64,000 nt of DNA from Bradyrhizobium sp. Arg816 (GTDB lineage: Bacteria; Pseudomonadota; Alphaproteobacteria; Rhizobiales; Xanthobacteraceae): NCBI RefSeq assembly GCF_029989365.1, contig NZ_JAPRAQ010000002.1, forward strand, positions 310,001-374,000, given 5' to 3'. Position numbers and translations under genes: made by a program. The notes below the pieces were generated by a model. That model searched no databases and was not told where the DNA came from. It saw only the letters and a program-made list of their open reading frames with translations. The first letter of the stretch is position 1. Each line of letters opens with the position of its first letter. This document shows, in pieces, positions 18,965 to 27,502 of this stretch.

Positions 18965-20356
18965 TTAGCGTCCGTCAGGCGTGCGCACGCCGGCCCAGCT
19001 GTCGCGGACCTGATGGTAGTGAACGCTCGGATCGTAAACCGTGGTCGCGAGGCCGAGAACCTGCGGCGACAGACGGCCGATCGCGGCAAGGACGTTGTAC
19101 GATGCCACGACGCGGTCGTGCTGTGCGGTCACCAGCGCGACGCGCGCATTGACCAGCGCCTGCTGCGCGTTGAGCACGTCGAGCGTGGTGCGCTGACCCG
19201 CCTTGGCTTCCTCGCGCACACCGTTGAGTGCGATCTCGGACGCCGTCACCTGCGCCTGCGCAGACTGCACCTGCGCCTTGCCGGCCTGCAACGTCCCCCA
19301 GAACTGCACCACGTTCGCACGAGTCTGGTCGCGGGTCGTCTCGAGGTTGAGACGCTGCTGCGCCAGATTTTCCTTGGACTGACGGATCAGCGAATATGAA
19401 TTGCCGCCGTCGTAGAGCTGCCAATTGGCCTGCGCGATGGCGGACGCATTGAACGACCTGTATTGAATCAAGAATTGTTCGTTCCCCTGCGTGGCCGCAA
19501 CCTGCAACGCGATCGTCGGCAGCAGCGCGCCTTCGGCGACCTTGACCTGCAGATAATTGACGTCGATGCCGAACATGGCGGCCGTGACGTTGGGATGCTC
19601 GATCAGGCCGAGCTCGACTGCCCCAGCGAGGCTTGCGGGCAGGAAACGATCGACCGGCGAGCCGGGCGCGAGGTTCGTCGGCTCGTTGCCGATGATGCGG
19701 CGGAAGTTCGCGCGCGTCGTGGTGAGATTCGCTTCGGCCGTGAGGGCCTGCGTCTTGCCGGCCGCCAGTTGCGCTTCCGACTGCGCAACGTCGGTGCGCG
19801 TCACTTCGCCGACGTTGAAGCGATCACGCGTCTGCTTCAGGGTCTGCTCGAGCACGCGCACGTTGCTGCGCTGGACTTCGAGCGTAGCCGCATCGCGCAG
19901 ATAGTCCATGTAGATCGTGGCGCCCTGAAGCAGCACGCTCTGATCCAGGCTGCGCAGCGCTTCGCGGGAGCCGGAAACCTGGCTCTCGGCGGCGCGCGTC
20001 CTGTTGCCGGTGATGTTGCCGTTATAGACCGTCTGCGTGACGGTCACGCCCACGCTGCGCGGCACGGAGGGCCCGTTGATTGGTGTGTTGCCCGGCCCCG
20101 GCGAACTCAGCGTATCCTGATATTGATAGCCGCCGTTCGCCGACAGTGCGACCCTGGGGCGATAGCCCGACAACGCCTGAGGCACGTTCTCGTCGGTCGA
20201 GCGCACCTGGGCGCGCTGCGCGTTGAGCTGCGGATTGTTCTGATAGGCCCGCACCAAGGCGGCCTCGATCGTGTCCGCCAAGGCAGGCGTCGGCCCGGCA
20301 AGCGCCAGCAGCAGGACCGAAACCGCAGCTCCGGTGAAGAGCTTCACCCCATGCAT
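18965..20356 (-). CDS. tolC: TolC-family outer-membrane efflux channel
   Basis: 463 aa. Signal peptide (VSVLLLALAGPTPALA), then two tandem outer-membrane efflux domains. The mature N terminus has the family pattern IEAALVRAYQNNPQLNAQRA, with long coiled-coil helices rich in Gln/Ala and the repeat-2 start SLIRQSKENLAQQRLNLE. It forms the trimeric tunnel used by type I secretion and multidrug pumps. No pump genes adjoin it, so it is probably the general TolC. The order tolC-popZ-valS is typical of this order of bacteria. Confidence 0.92.
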   Translation of the reverse strand: MHGVKLFTGAAVSVLLLALAGPTPALADTIEAALVRAYQNNPQLNAQRAQVRSTDENVPQALSGYRPRVALSANGGYQYQDTLSSPGPGNTPINGPSVPRSVGVTVTQTVYNGNITGNRTRAAESQVSGSREALRSLDQSVLLQGATIYMDYLRDAATLEVQRSNVRVLEQTLKQTRDRFNVGEVTRTDVAQSEAQLAAGKTQALTAEANLTTTRANFRRIIGNEPTNLAPGSPVDRFLPASLAGAVELGLIEHPNVTAAMFGIDVNYLQVKVAEGALLPTIALQVAATQGNEQFLIQYRSFNASAIAQANWQLYDGGNSYSLIRQSKENLAQQRLNLETTRDQTRANVVQFWGTLQAGKAQVQSAQAQVTASEIALNGVREEAKAGQRTTLDVLNAQQALVNARVALVTAQHDRVVASYNVLAAIGRLSPQVLGLATTVYDPSVHYHQVRDSWAGVRTPDGR

Positions 20357-20573
20357 CCCTTAAATTCCGTTCATTCTAACGCCCCGCTCGTGCCCGCGAG
20401 CTAGGATACCGTCTACCGAGTGGAGTCGTTGCCCCTCAGCAACATAGGCCGCCAATTGGCGCAACGGAACCACCTGAAGCTAGTTCCCGGTGGAAACTCT
20501 TCACGTGCAGCATCCGGGCCACACTTCTGATTCAGAACGGGATTTTAACGGGCCAAAGCCCCCAATCGGGCCT

Positions 20574-21230
20574 TCAGAAGACGAAAGCGGCGGCCCGTTC
20601 CAACCCGGGAAGGACCGGGGCTGCGGCATCGAACAGCGCCCGATGGCCGAATTCACCGTGGGTATGGGTCACGATCACGGCCCGGGGGGGCGTGGATTGG
20701 GCCGACACCCCCACGAGGCGCCCGCCCTCCTTCAGCTGCCCGAGCAGCACCTCAGGCGTCACCTCGAAGGCGCCGTTGAGGATAATGACGTCATAGGGAG
20801 CGGCAGAAGGATCCCCTTCGGGGCAGGCTGCGGCCTTGCACGTGACGTTGGCGAGGCTGGCGCAAGCCTCCTTGGCCTTCGCGGCCAGGGCCGAATCACA
20901 TTCCGTCGCGGTGACCTGACGGGCGAGCCCGGCCGTCAGTGCGGCGAGGTAGCCCGTGGCGCAGCCAACCACCAGCACGTTGTCACCCTCGCCGATTTCG
21001 GCGGCCTGGAGCAGCTTGCCGGTGAGCTGCGGCTTGATCAGGAACCGCTTGGCTCCGCCTTCGCTCACGTCGAGATCGAGGTCGAGATAGGCCAAAGCCT
21101 GCCTGGCAACCGGCACGAACGCCTCGCGCGGAACTGTGAGCATCGCGTCGAGAATACGGCGATCGGTGACGTCATTGGTGCGCACCTGGCCATCGACCAT
21201 TTTTAGGCGCGCGGTCGAGAAACCGGACAT
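20574..21230 (-). CDS. pcm: Protein-L-isoaspartate O-methyltransferase family protein
   Basis: 218 aa from ATG 21230 (MSGFSTARLKMVDGQVRTN); a longer open frame upstream lacks conservation. The family head VDGQVRTNDVTDRRILDAM, the AYLDLDLDV segment and the SAM motif VLVVGCATGYLAALTA are present. PCMT enzymes repair isoaspartyl residues. The alphaproteobacterial subgroup upstream of tolC is divergent: the usual motif I GxGxGY is here GCATGY, so catalytic activity on isoaspartate is likely but not certain. Confidence 0.88.
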   Translation of the reverse strand: MSGFSTARLKMVDGQVRTNDVTDRRILDAMLTVPREAFVPVARQALAYLDLDLDVSEGGAKRFLIKPQLTGKLLQAAEIGEGDNVLVVGCATGYLAALTAGLARQVTATECDSALAAKAKEACASLANVTCKAAACPEGDPSAAPYDVIILNGAFEVTPEVLLGQLKEGGRLVGVSAQSTPPRAVIVTHTHGEFGHRALFDAAAPVLPGLERAAAFVF

Positions 21231-21368
21231 TTGCGGACCCTGCAATGCGGACGATGCCGCGGACGAAATTTGGCGGCATCTTTGGAACAGGCTCCGCGAA
21301 AACGCAACACGTCCGTTGGCCCCGGCGGACCACGCTACGCAACCCACGGCGTCAAGGTGGTCGGTGAG

Positions 21369-21548
21369 CTATTCGATCGTGACCGCGAGGCGGCCGATCA
21401 ACGCGGCGACTTCGTCGAGCCGCGCCGAATCGTGCGCCTCGACGGCGCGCGCAAGGCAGGCCAGGCATTCATCATCGCTGAGCTCGGGAACGTCCGCCGG
21501 CAGAATCGAGGGGGCCATTTCGGAACGGTCGACCTGGACGTCTTGCAT
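21369..21548 (-). CDS. Small acidic hypothetical protein (59 aa)
   Basis: ATG 21548 follows GGAG by about nine bases and opens MQDVQVDRSEMAPSILPADV, then SDDECLACLARAVEAHDSARLDEVAALIGRL. The second half is predicted to be helical and Ala/Leu/Glu-rich with two cysteines in DDECLACL. I do not recognise a family. The frame is open upstream to 21686, but that extension is basic and unstructured. It stands alone between pcm and the sulfatase-locus 3' end. Confidence 0.5.
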   Translation of the reverse strand: MQDVQVDRSEMAPSILPADVPELSDDECLACLARAVEAHDSARLDEVAALIGRLAVTIE

Positions 21549-21823
21549 GGGAATCAGCTCCGTAGAAATCCGACACTCGCAAGCTCGATTTAAATTGGGT
21601 CGAATTGGCGTCGCCCGCATGACGCGACCGCGCCCGACACACACAACTGCTTGAGTGCGATTCTGCGCTGGATTTGGGTGGGTCATTGTTGAAATGTCGC
21701 CTGAAGTGGTGCGGCAGCGACATTAGAATGTGAACGCAGCGCATTGAAAATACACTGAAATATACTCTGAACCTCTGCAAGCCGATGGAAGACCGGAAGA
21801 GAGTGTTCGTGCGAGCGCGTGTT

Positions 21824-21835
21824 CCCCCCCCCCCC
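21824..21835. repeat. Poly-C tract (12 C)
   Basis: Twelve consecutive C on the plus strand, seven bases past the stop of the solute-binding protein gene (12 G in the transcript's 3' region). It is the longest homopolymer I noticed in the window and is prone to slippage or sequencing error. It does not touch a reading frame. Confidence 0.9.
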
Positions 21836-21841
21836 GCAAAT

Positions 21842-22846
21842 TCAGACGACGGTTGCAAGGTAGAGCTGCGTGTCGAAATAGTCTGCGGCCCGCACGGGTG
21901 CGGCGACGCCGGCATCCGTCATGAAGAAGTCACTGACCTGCTGGAGCCATTTCACGACGGTCCCGTCGGAATACAGCCGCTTCCATTCGCGCGAGGAATA
22001 CAGCTTCTGGGCCTTGAAGGCTTCCGCGATGTCGGCGGAACGCGACTGCCCGTAGTGTTTCTGGAGCGCCTCCGCCGCGGCTGCCGGGTTGCGTACCATG
22101 TGGTCGTTCGCATCCGCCCAGGCGCGGATGATCCGGGCCAGCACGTCCCTGTTCCCCGCCGAAAAATCGATCCGCGCGGCCCAGCCGCCGAGCACGGCGG
22201 ATTGCGGATAGAAGGCGGAGGCATCCACCAGCTTGACTGCATCCGGCAACGCCTCGCGAACGGCAATGTTGAACGGCACCCAGAGCGCAACGGCCGGCAC
22301 CTCGCCGGCAATGAAGGCCTTGACGGCGGCGGCCATGCTGCCATTGACGATCTCGACCTCGGACGGATTGACGTTGTTGGCCCGCAGCGCGCGATCGAGA
22401 AAAATGTGCGCCGTGGTCTTCATCGTCGTCGCGATCCGCTTGCCCTTGAGATCCGCCATCCCCTTGACGCCGAGCGTCGGCCGGACCCAGAGCTGTGTGG
22501 TGGCGACCTCAATGTCGTTGATGAGAAAGCCCCGGCCGCGGCCGAGCGCCAGATAGTTGGAGATGACGCCGCCGGCCGAGAGGACGTCGAGCTCACCCCG
22601 CGCCATCGCCTCGAAGACTTCAGGTCCGGTGTTGAACTCGTGCAATTCGAAATCGATCCCCTCGCGGTCGAACGAGCCGCGATCGAGCCCGGTCCAGATG
22701 TGTCCGTCCACGGCGACCACGTGGAGATAACCGAGCCGAACTCTGCTGCGCGCCTGCGCGATGGCTGGTGCCGCGTGCATTGACGCAGCCGCCAGCGCCG
22801 CGCCGTGCCGCAGCAACTGCCGGCGATTGACAGCGCGGATGTTCAT
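21842..22846 (-). CDS. Periplasmic solute-binding protein (NMT1/SsuA/TauA-like) with Tat-type signal
   Basis: 334 aa from ATG 22846, which overlaps the cyclase stop as ATGA. The N terminus NRRQLLRHGAALAAASMHAAP looks like a Tat signal (twin Arg), cleaved near AIAQ. The rest follows the two-lobed NMT1/sulfonate-binding pattern: RLGYLHVVAVDGHIWTGLD, DVLSAGGVISNYLALGRGRG, and the LKGKRIATTMKTTAHIFLDRAL hinge block. Such proteins bind taurine, sulfonates, nitrate or thiamine precursors. No permease or ATPase gene lies nearby, so import is not assured; it may serve the coupled cyclase. Confidence 0.85.
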   Translation of the reverse strand: MNIRAVNRRQLLRHGAALAAASMHAAPAIAQARSRVRLGYLHVVAVDGHIWTGLDRGSFDREGIDFELHEFNTGPEVFEAMARGELDVLSAGGVISNYLALGRGRGFLINDIEVATTQLWVRPTLGVKGMADLKGKRIATTMKTTAHIFLDRALRANNVNPSEVEIVNGSMAAAVKAFIAGEVPAVALWVPFNIAVREALPDAVKLVDASAFYPQSAVLGGWAARIDFSAGNRDVLARIIRAWADANDHMVRNPAAAAEALQKHYGQSRSADIAEAFKAQKLYSSREWKRLYSDGTVVKWLQQVSDFFMTDAGVAAPVRAADYFDTQLYLATVV

Positions 22847-24948
22847 GCCGCCGCTCCCGCATTCCGGGCCGCGGACCGAAATCGCTGGGAATGAAATAGC
22901 GCGATGCCATCCTTGGGATAGTCGTGCAGGAAGACCGACAGCCGGACCAGCGTCGTCTCGACCGCGCCGTCCTGCACGATCGCCGCAAAGACTTCGTCCC
23001 AGCGCCGGCACATCGCAATGTCGGCTTCATCGGCGAGCGCCAGCTCGCCGCGGAGCTCACTGACTTCGATCGCGTCGGCAAATCCCTTCGGCGTGATACT
23101 GTCGACGCTGCGGAACAGGAACCGATCGCCGACGCTGGCGCGGACCGCCGCGCTGACCAGCACTCGCGTGCCGTAATTCTTGTTCAGTCCCTCCAACCGC
23201 GACGCCAGGTTGATGGTGGCGCCGAGCGCCGTGTAGTTCATCCGGTCGCTCGAGCCGATGTTGCCGACCACGGCATCGCCGACATGCAAGCCAAAGCGGG
23301 TGTCGTAGGGCGGCCAGCCCTCGCGCCGAAACTCCTTGTTGAGCGCTTCGTTGGCCGCAAGGCACGCCAGGATGGCATGGCAGGCATTGCCGGTGTGGTC
23401 GGGATCGTCGGCCGGCGCGTTCCAGAAAGCCATCACGGCGTCGCCGATATATTTGTCGACCGTGCCCTGGTGCCGCATGATCTCGTCCGACAGCGCCGCG
23501 AAATAGCGCGAGGTGTGGATCATCACTTGCGACGGGTCGGCGCGCTCTGTCTTGGCGGTGAAGTCGGCGACGTCGGTGAACAGCACGGTGACCTCGCGCC
23601 TGGAGCCGCCGAGGCTGAGCGAAGAGCCGGTCTCGATCAGCTGCCGCACGATCTGGCGCGGGATGAAGCTCGCAAAGCTGCGGACCACGCTGCGCATCGT
23701 GAACACCGAGCGGCCGAGCTCCTCGATCTCGGCAATCGCCGAATGGATGCGCGGCCGCTCCGCGATCTCGAACCGCTGGATCGCGTCGGTCTCGTCCACG
23801 AGGTTGCGCATCGGCCGCGCCATCAGCGATCCCAGCCAGAACGCGAACGGAAGCGTGGCACCGACGAAGGCCAGCGCCAGCGCAAAGAGCGTGCGGCGCT
23901 CGCTGATGATCTGCGCATAGAACTCGTCGAGCGGCGCGACCATCGCCATCCGGATATTGGCCGACCCGGCTGTCTCGAGCCTGTGAACCGCCGCGACATA
24001 GGTTCGGCCCGACGCGTCGGCAAAGAACTGCTGGGCCGCCCCGCCGCCCCGCCAGGAGCGGATGACCGGCACGAGCGCAGGCAGCCTGAGCGCGCCGATC
24101 TGTGGCAGGTCGTCCTGCCGCTCCGGGATCTCCGCCATCAGGCGGTTCATCTCGGGATGGCCGACGATGCGCTCGGCATCGTTGAACAGGAACGCCAGCC
24201 CTGATTGGCCGAGCTTCTGCTCCGCCAGCATGTCCTCGAACCGGTTCAGCAGCAAATCACCCGCAACGACGCCGCGGCGCCCTTCCCTCAACGGTGTCCG
24301 CAGCGTGTAGCCCGGCTCGCCCGTGGCGTAGAAGACGTAAGGACCGGTCAACAGCGTCTTGTCGTTCTTGAACGCCTCGACATACCAGGGCCGCTGCCGC
24401 GGGTCGTAGCTCGCGGGTCCGGCGACCTCGGCAACCTGAATGAGGTTTTCGGAGAGATATTGCGTGACAGGCGCGGCCCCCGCCGTGCGCGAGATCACGA
24501 CCAGACGGAAGGCAACGTCCTCATCGACGTTCAAACCCTTCCGGAACGACGGCTTGGCCCGATCGATCACGTCCATCTCGATGAACGAGCCGTCCTCGTA
24601 GCCGATATAGAGATTGAAGAGCTGCGGGTTGTTGCGCAGCATCGCCGCCATCAGGTTGTAGAGCCGCGTATTGTCCGCGATGTCGGCCTCCTGGATCGGC
24701 GGCAGGCCGGACAGGATGTCGAGATTGTCGCGGACATTCTTGAACTGCTCGTCGATGTGATCGGCGCCAAGCTGCGCCACCTTCTCGATGAAGCCGGAGG
24801 CGGCCGTTCTGGTGATGGCGGTGACGCGTTCGAAGCTGAGATAGACCAGCGTTAGGCCCACAAGCAGCACCACCCCCACGAACACCGCGATGATCGATGT
24901 CTGAAAGCCGATCCGTAATGTGCGTTTGCTGGTTTTCTCTCCGGTCAT
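22843..24948 (-). CDS. Transmembrane class III adenylate/guanylate cyclase with Cache sensor
   Basis: 701 aa. TM1 (about 15-38), a large periplasmic double-Cache-like sensor (about 40-340; DPRQRPWYVEAFKNDKT is a typical dCache signature), TM2 (about 350-370), a HAMP-like linker, then a class III catalytic domain (about 450-640). Catalytic features include VLFTDVADFT with a metal Asp, DKYIGDAVMAFWNAP with the Lys and second Asp, and NYTALGATINLASRLEG with the transition-state Asn and Arg. It would make cAMP in response to an extracytoplasmic ligand. About 60 residues follow the cyclase domain. Confidence 0.92.
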   Translation of the reverse strand: MTGEKTSKRTLRIGFQTSIIAVFVGVVLLVGLTLVYLSFERVTAITRTAASGFIEKVAQLGADHIDEQFKNVRDNLDILSGLPPIQEADIADNTRLYNLMAAMLRNNPQLFNLYIGYEDGSFIEMDVIDRAKPSFRKGLNVDEDVAFRLVVISRTAGAAPVTQYLSENLIQVAEVAGPASYDPRQRPWYVEAFKNDKTLLTGPYVFYATGEPGYTLRTPLREGRRGVVAGDLLLNRFEDMLAEQKLGQSGLAFLFNDAERIVGHPEMNRLMAEIPERQDDLPQIGALRLPALVPVIRSWRGGGAAQQFFADASGRTYVAAVHRLETAGSANIRMAMVAPLDEFYAQIISERRTLFALALAFVGATLPFAFWLGSLMARPMRNLVDETDAIQRFEIAERPRIHSAIAEIEELGRSVFTMRSVVRSFASFIPRQIVRQLIETGSSLSLGGSRREVTVLFTDVADFTAKTERADPSQVMIHTSRYFAALSDEIMRHQGTVDKYIGDAVMAFWNAPADDPDHTGNACHAILACLAANEALNKEFRREGWPPYDTRFGLHVGDAVVGNIGSSDRMNYTALGATINLASRLEGLNKNYGTRVLVSAAVRASVGDRFLFRSVDSITPKGFADAIEVSELRGELALADEADIAMCRRWDEVFAAIVQDGAVETTLVRLSVFLHDYPKDGIALFHSQRFRSAARNAGAAA

Positions 24949-24971
24949 CGGAGCTGCGTTGATGCCTCCCC

Positions 24972-25976
24972 TCAGAATTTTCGCACGATGGGTTTGGTCG
25001 CGGCCGGCGCGGGCGCCGCCGGCGAGACCGAGAAAGTAACCCAGGTCGACCAGCTGTTCGGCCGGTTCTCGGTCTCAAGATCCTTGTAGCCTCGGACATT
25101 GAGATAGCCCTGGTAGCCGTCGGACATCGGGATCATGAACCCGATCTGCGGGCCGATGCCGACCGCCTGGCCGCGGAAGCCACCGAGCTTGGCGCCGGGA
25201 CCGCTGTCGTCGGTGAGCTGCTGGAAGAAATAGCCTGCGACACCGATGTGGACGTTCTTGCTGACGAACTGGGACGCGGCCCAGTCGACGTGGAAGTCGA
25301 TGCCGTTCTGGTACTGAAGAGCTGCGTTCATGAAGTTATAGGTGAGCCCGCCGACGATCGAGAATTCGTGGCCGGTCTTCGGATCGAGATAGGTGTAGCC
25401 GGCGCCGACATCGACCGCGGGGAAGCCAAAGCTCAAATTGGCGAGCCGGCTGGAATCATAGGTGCCGCTCGGGATGTTGCCGGTGATGTAGACCAGCTCG
25501 TTGTGCACGCCTTGATTCCATTTCAGCGTGCCCTGGTAGAAGACGTCGGTCAGCGTGGTGCGATTGTCGGTGGCGCTGCCCGAGATGGTGTTGCCGCGCG
25601 GCCCGGTCAGCGTCGCATCGATGCCGGCGCCAATGTTGCCGGGCGCGGTGAGCACGGTGAAGCCGGCTTGGCCGCCCAGCACCGGCATCGGCGAGGTGTA
25701 GGTGATGCCCATGACGAACGCGTCGGCATGTGCGTTGAGGCCGGCGGTCACCGAGCCGGGTATGCCGCCGCTGGTGACGAAGTTCTGCCCTCCTCCGGCC
25801 TTTTCGTTGAGGTGAATGTAGATCGTCGAATAGGCCCAGCCCGGCGTCACCGGTACGGCGGCAAGGCTGCCGAAGATGCCGGGAAGCCAGAAGCTGACGC
25901 CGGCGGAGTCGGCCAGCGCAGGCTGGGCAGTGAAGCTCGCCACTGCCAATGTCGTCACAAGTCCGGCTTTTCGCAT
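24972..25976 (-). CDS. SphA/phenol-degradation MetA-type outer-membrane protein
   Basis: 334 aa from ATG 25976. Signal peptide (LVTTLAVASFTAQPALA), then VSFWLPGIFGSLAAVP and repeated amphipathic strands ending in an aromatic-rich C terminus (STWVTFSVSP...). SFWLPG near the mature N terminus and the HEFSIVGGLTYNFMN segment are typical of the beta-barrel family often found next to genes for uptake of aromatic compounds. It probably forms an outer-membrane channel for a hydrophobic substrate. It lies 23 bp before the cyclase gene. Confidence 0.8.
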   Translation of the reverse strand: MRKAGLVTTLAVASFTAQPALADSAGVSFWLPGIFGSLAAVPVTPGWAYSTIYIHLNEKAGGGQNFVTSGGIPGSVTAGLNAHADAFVMGITYTSPMPVLGGQAGFTVLTAPGNIGAGIDATLTGPRGNTISGSATDNRTTLTDVFYQGTLKWNQGVHNELVYITGNIPSGTYDSSRLANLSFGFPAVDVGAGYTYLDPKTGHEFSIVGGLTYNFMNAALQYQNGIDFHVDWAASQFVSKNVHIGVAGYFFQQLTDDSGPGAKLGGFRGQAVGIGPQIGFMIPMSDGYQGYLNVRGYKDLETENRPNSWSTWVTFSVSPAAPAPAATKPIVRKF

Positions 25977-26051
25977 GTGTCCCGTCAAGTCGTGTCTCCC
26001 ATTCTCGTCACGTCATCCACCCTAACGCATCACGCCCGTCCAATGATTGCG

Positions 26052-27479
26052 CTACTTCTTGGCTCCTCCGATCGTCGTGGCGACGCGCTCGACATCAGGC
26101 AGCTTCCAGCTGTGATCGAAAAGCGGCTTCTCGGGCCCGTAGAGGCGGAACAGCAGTTCGAACTTCCGCGCAGGATCGGTCGGCACCCAATTGGCCTCCT
26201 TGCCTTCCGGAGCCTTCGGGCCGAAATAGACATCGACCGAACCGTCGGCGTTCTTCTCGATGCCCGGGCTGATTGAGGCGCGGCTGGCGCTCGGCATGTT
26301 GCGCACCAGCGCATGCGTCTCGCGGTCGTAGACCGTTGCCGACCAGTATTGCTTGACGGGCGCGTCAGGCGGCACGGTCAGGCGATAAGTGGTGGCGCCG
26401 TCGAACGGTTGGCCATCCCTGTCCTTGTTGGCCATCAGGTAGAATTGCGCAGTTCCGAGACGCTTGATGCCGGTGAAGCCGAGCGTGTAGGAGACGCCGC
26501 GCATATCGACCGGATAAGTGTTCGGATCGGCGTATCCCGTGCTCGCCGCCTTGACCATCTCCGCCACCGCAGCCGGGAACCAGCGGATGCCTGGATTGAT
26601 CACGGCGAAGCCGGCGTCGTAGCGCTGTTCGAGTATCGCGTGGGCTTCGCGGGCCGCCTGATCGAGCAGTGCGACGGTCTTCTGATCCGGATTGAAAGCC
26701 TTGCCCTTCTCGATGCCGACGCTCGCGAGCTGGTCGATCATGGCCCGATCGCGATCGAGCCACGGCTCGCTCTGCACCACGCGGTCTAGGCTGCGATAGA
26801 AGCTCGCATCGAAGGGAATCGTGGAGTCGAACAGTACGTCGTAGGCGTCAGTGAAATTGGTCTGCGGCGGGTCCTTCGCCTGCGCGAGTGGGTAGACCTT
26901 GACCTGCTTGCCGTAGGAGACCGACTTCGCCACGTCGACATCGCCGTGGCTTGCGAGATTGGAGCGCAGCAGTGCGAAGCCGCTGAACGTGTCCGACTGA
27001 AGCGAGATGTAGCCCGCGGGCGCGTCGCCCTTGTAACCGGGTGGCAGGATCAAATATTTGCCGCCCTGCCCCTTGTCGGCGCCTTCGGGGCCTGCGTCCT
27101 CCAGCGGCATCTGCCACGCCGTGACGATGTTGCCCGCGATCGAGCCGCCTTGCGCGGGCGGAATGTCGATTACGACCGGGCCGTCCTTCACGTTCCAGAA
27201 CGACATCAGATAGATCGAGTCCGGATTGGGCGTCAGCGTCTGGTTCTTCCAGTTCACCGGCTTCGACCAGTAAATGATCTCGTTCGGCTTTGCCTTGGTC
27301 GTCCCAAGCATGGTCTGGAGCATGAGATCGGCATTCACCGCCGGCATGCCCCAGATCATCGCCTCGACTGCGCGACGCTGGATAGCGCGCGCGGCGAGTT
27401 CATCCGGCGACAGGCTCTGCGCGTGCGCATTTGCAGCCATCAATGTCATGGCCACGACCCCGGCGAATAAATGCCTCAT
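26052..27479 (-). CDS. DUF1254/DUF1214 periplasmic protein (long form)
   Basis: 475 aa. ATG 27479 has GGAGG five bases ahead, and the protein then starts with signal peptide MRHLFAGVVAMTLMAANAHAQ. The DUF1254 part (about 40-180) carries AVEAMIWGMPAVNADLML and the LTPNPDSIYLMSFWNVKDGP block; the DUF1214 part (about 340-470) has YRLTVPPDAPVKQYWSATVYD. The biochemical function of this family is not established, and members occur in large numbers in soil bacteria. A shorter paralogue follows upstream on the transcript. Confidence 0.88.
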   Translation of the reverse strand: MRHLFAGVVAMTLMAANAHAQSLSPDELAARAIQRRAVEAMIWGMPAVNADLMLQTMLGTTKAKPNEIIYWSKPVNWKNQTLTPNPDSIYLMSFWNVKDGPVVIDIPPAQGGSIAGNIVTAWQMPLEDAGPEGADKGQGGKYLILPPGYKGDAPAGYISLQSDTFSGFALLRSNLASHGDVDVAKSVSYGKQVKVYPLAQAKDPPQTNFTDAYDVLFDSTIPFDASFYRSLDRVVQSEPWLDRDRAMIDQLASVGIEKGKAFNPDQKTVALLDQAAREAHAILEQRYDAGFAVINPGIRWFPAAVAEMVKAASTGYADPNTYPVDMRGVSYTLGFTGIKRLGTAQFYLMANKDRDGQPFDGATTYRLTVPPDAPVKQYWSATVYDRETHALVRNMPSASRASISPGIEKNADGSVDVYFGPKAPEGKEANWVPTDPARKFELLFRLYGPEKPLFDHSWKLPDVERVATTIGGAKK

Positions 27480-27502
27480 GACAACCTCCATCTGTTCGCC
27501 GT

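Noticed and set aside
21842..22846. A sulfonate ABC importer (SsuABC/TauABC)
   Set aside because: Only a binding protein is present; neither permease nor ATPase lies within the surrounding 20 kb.
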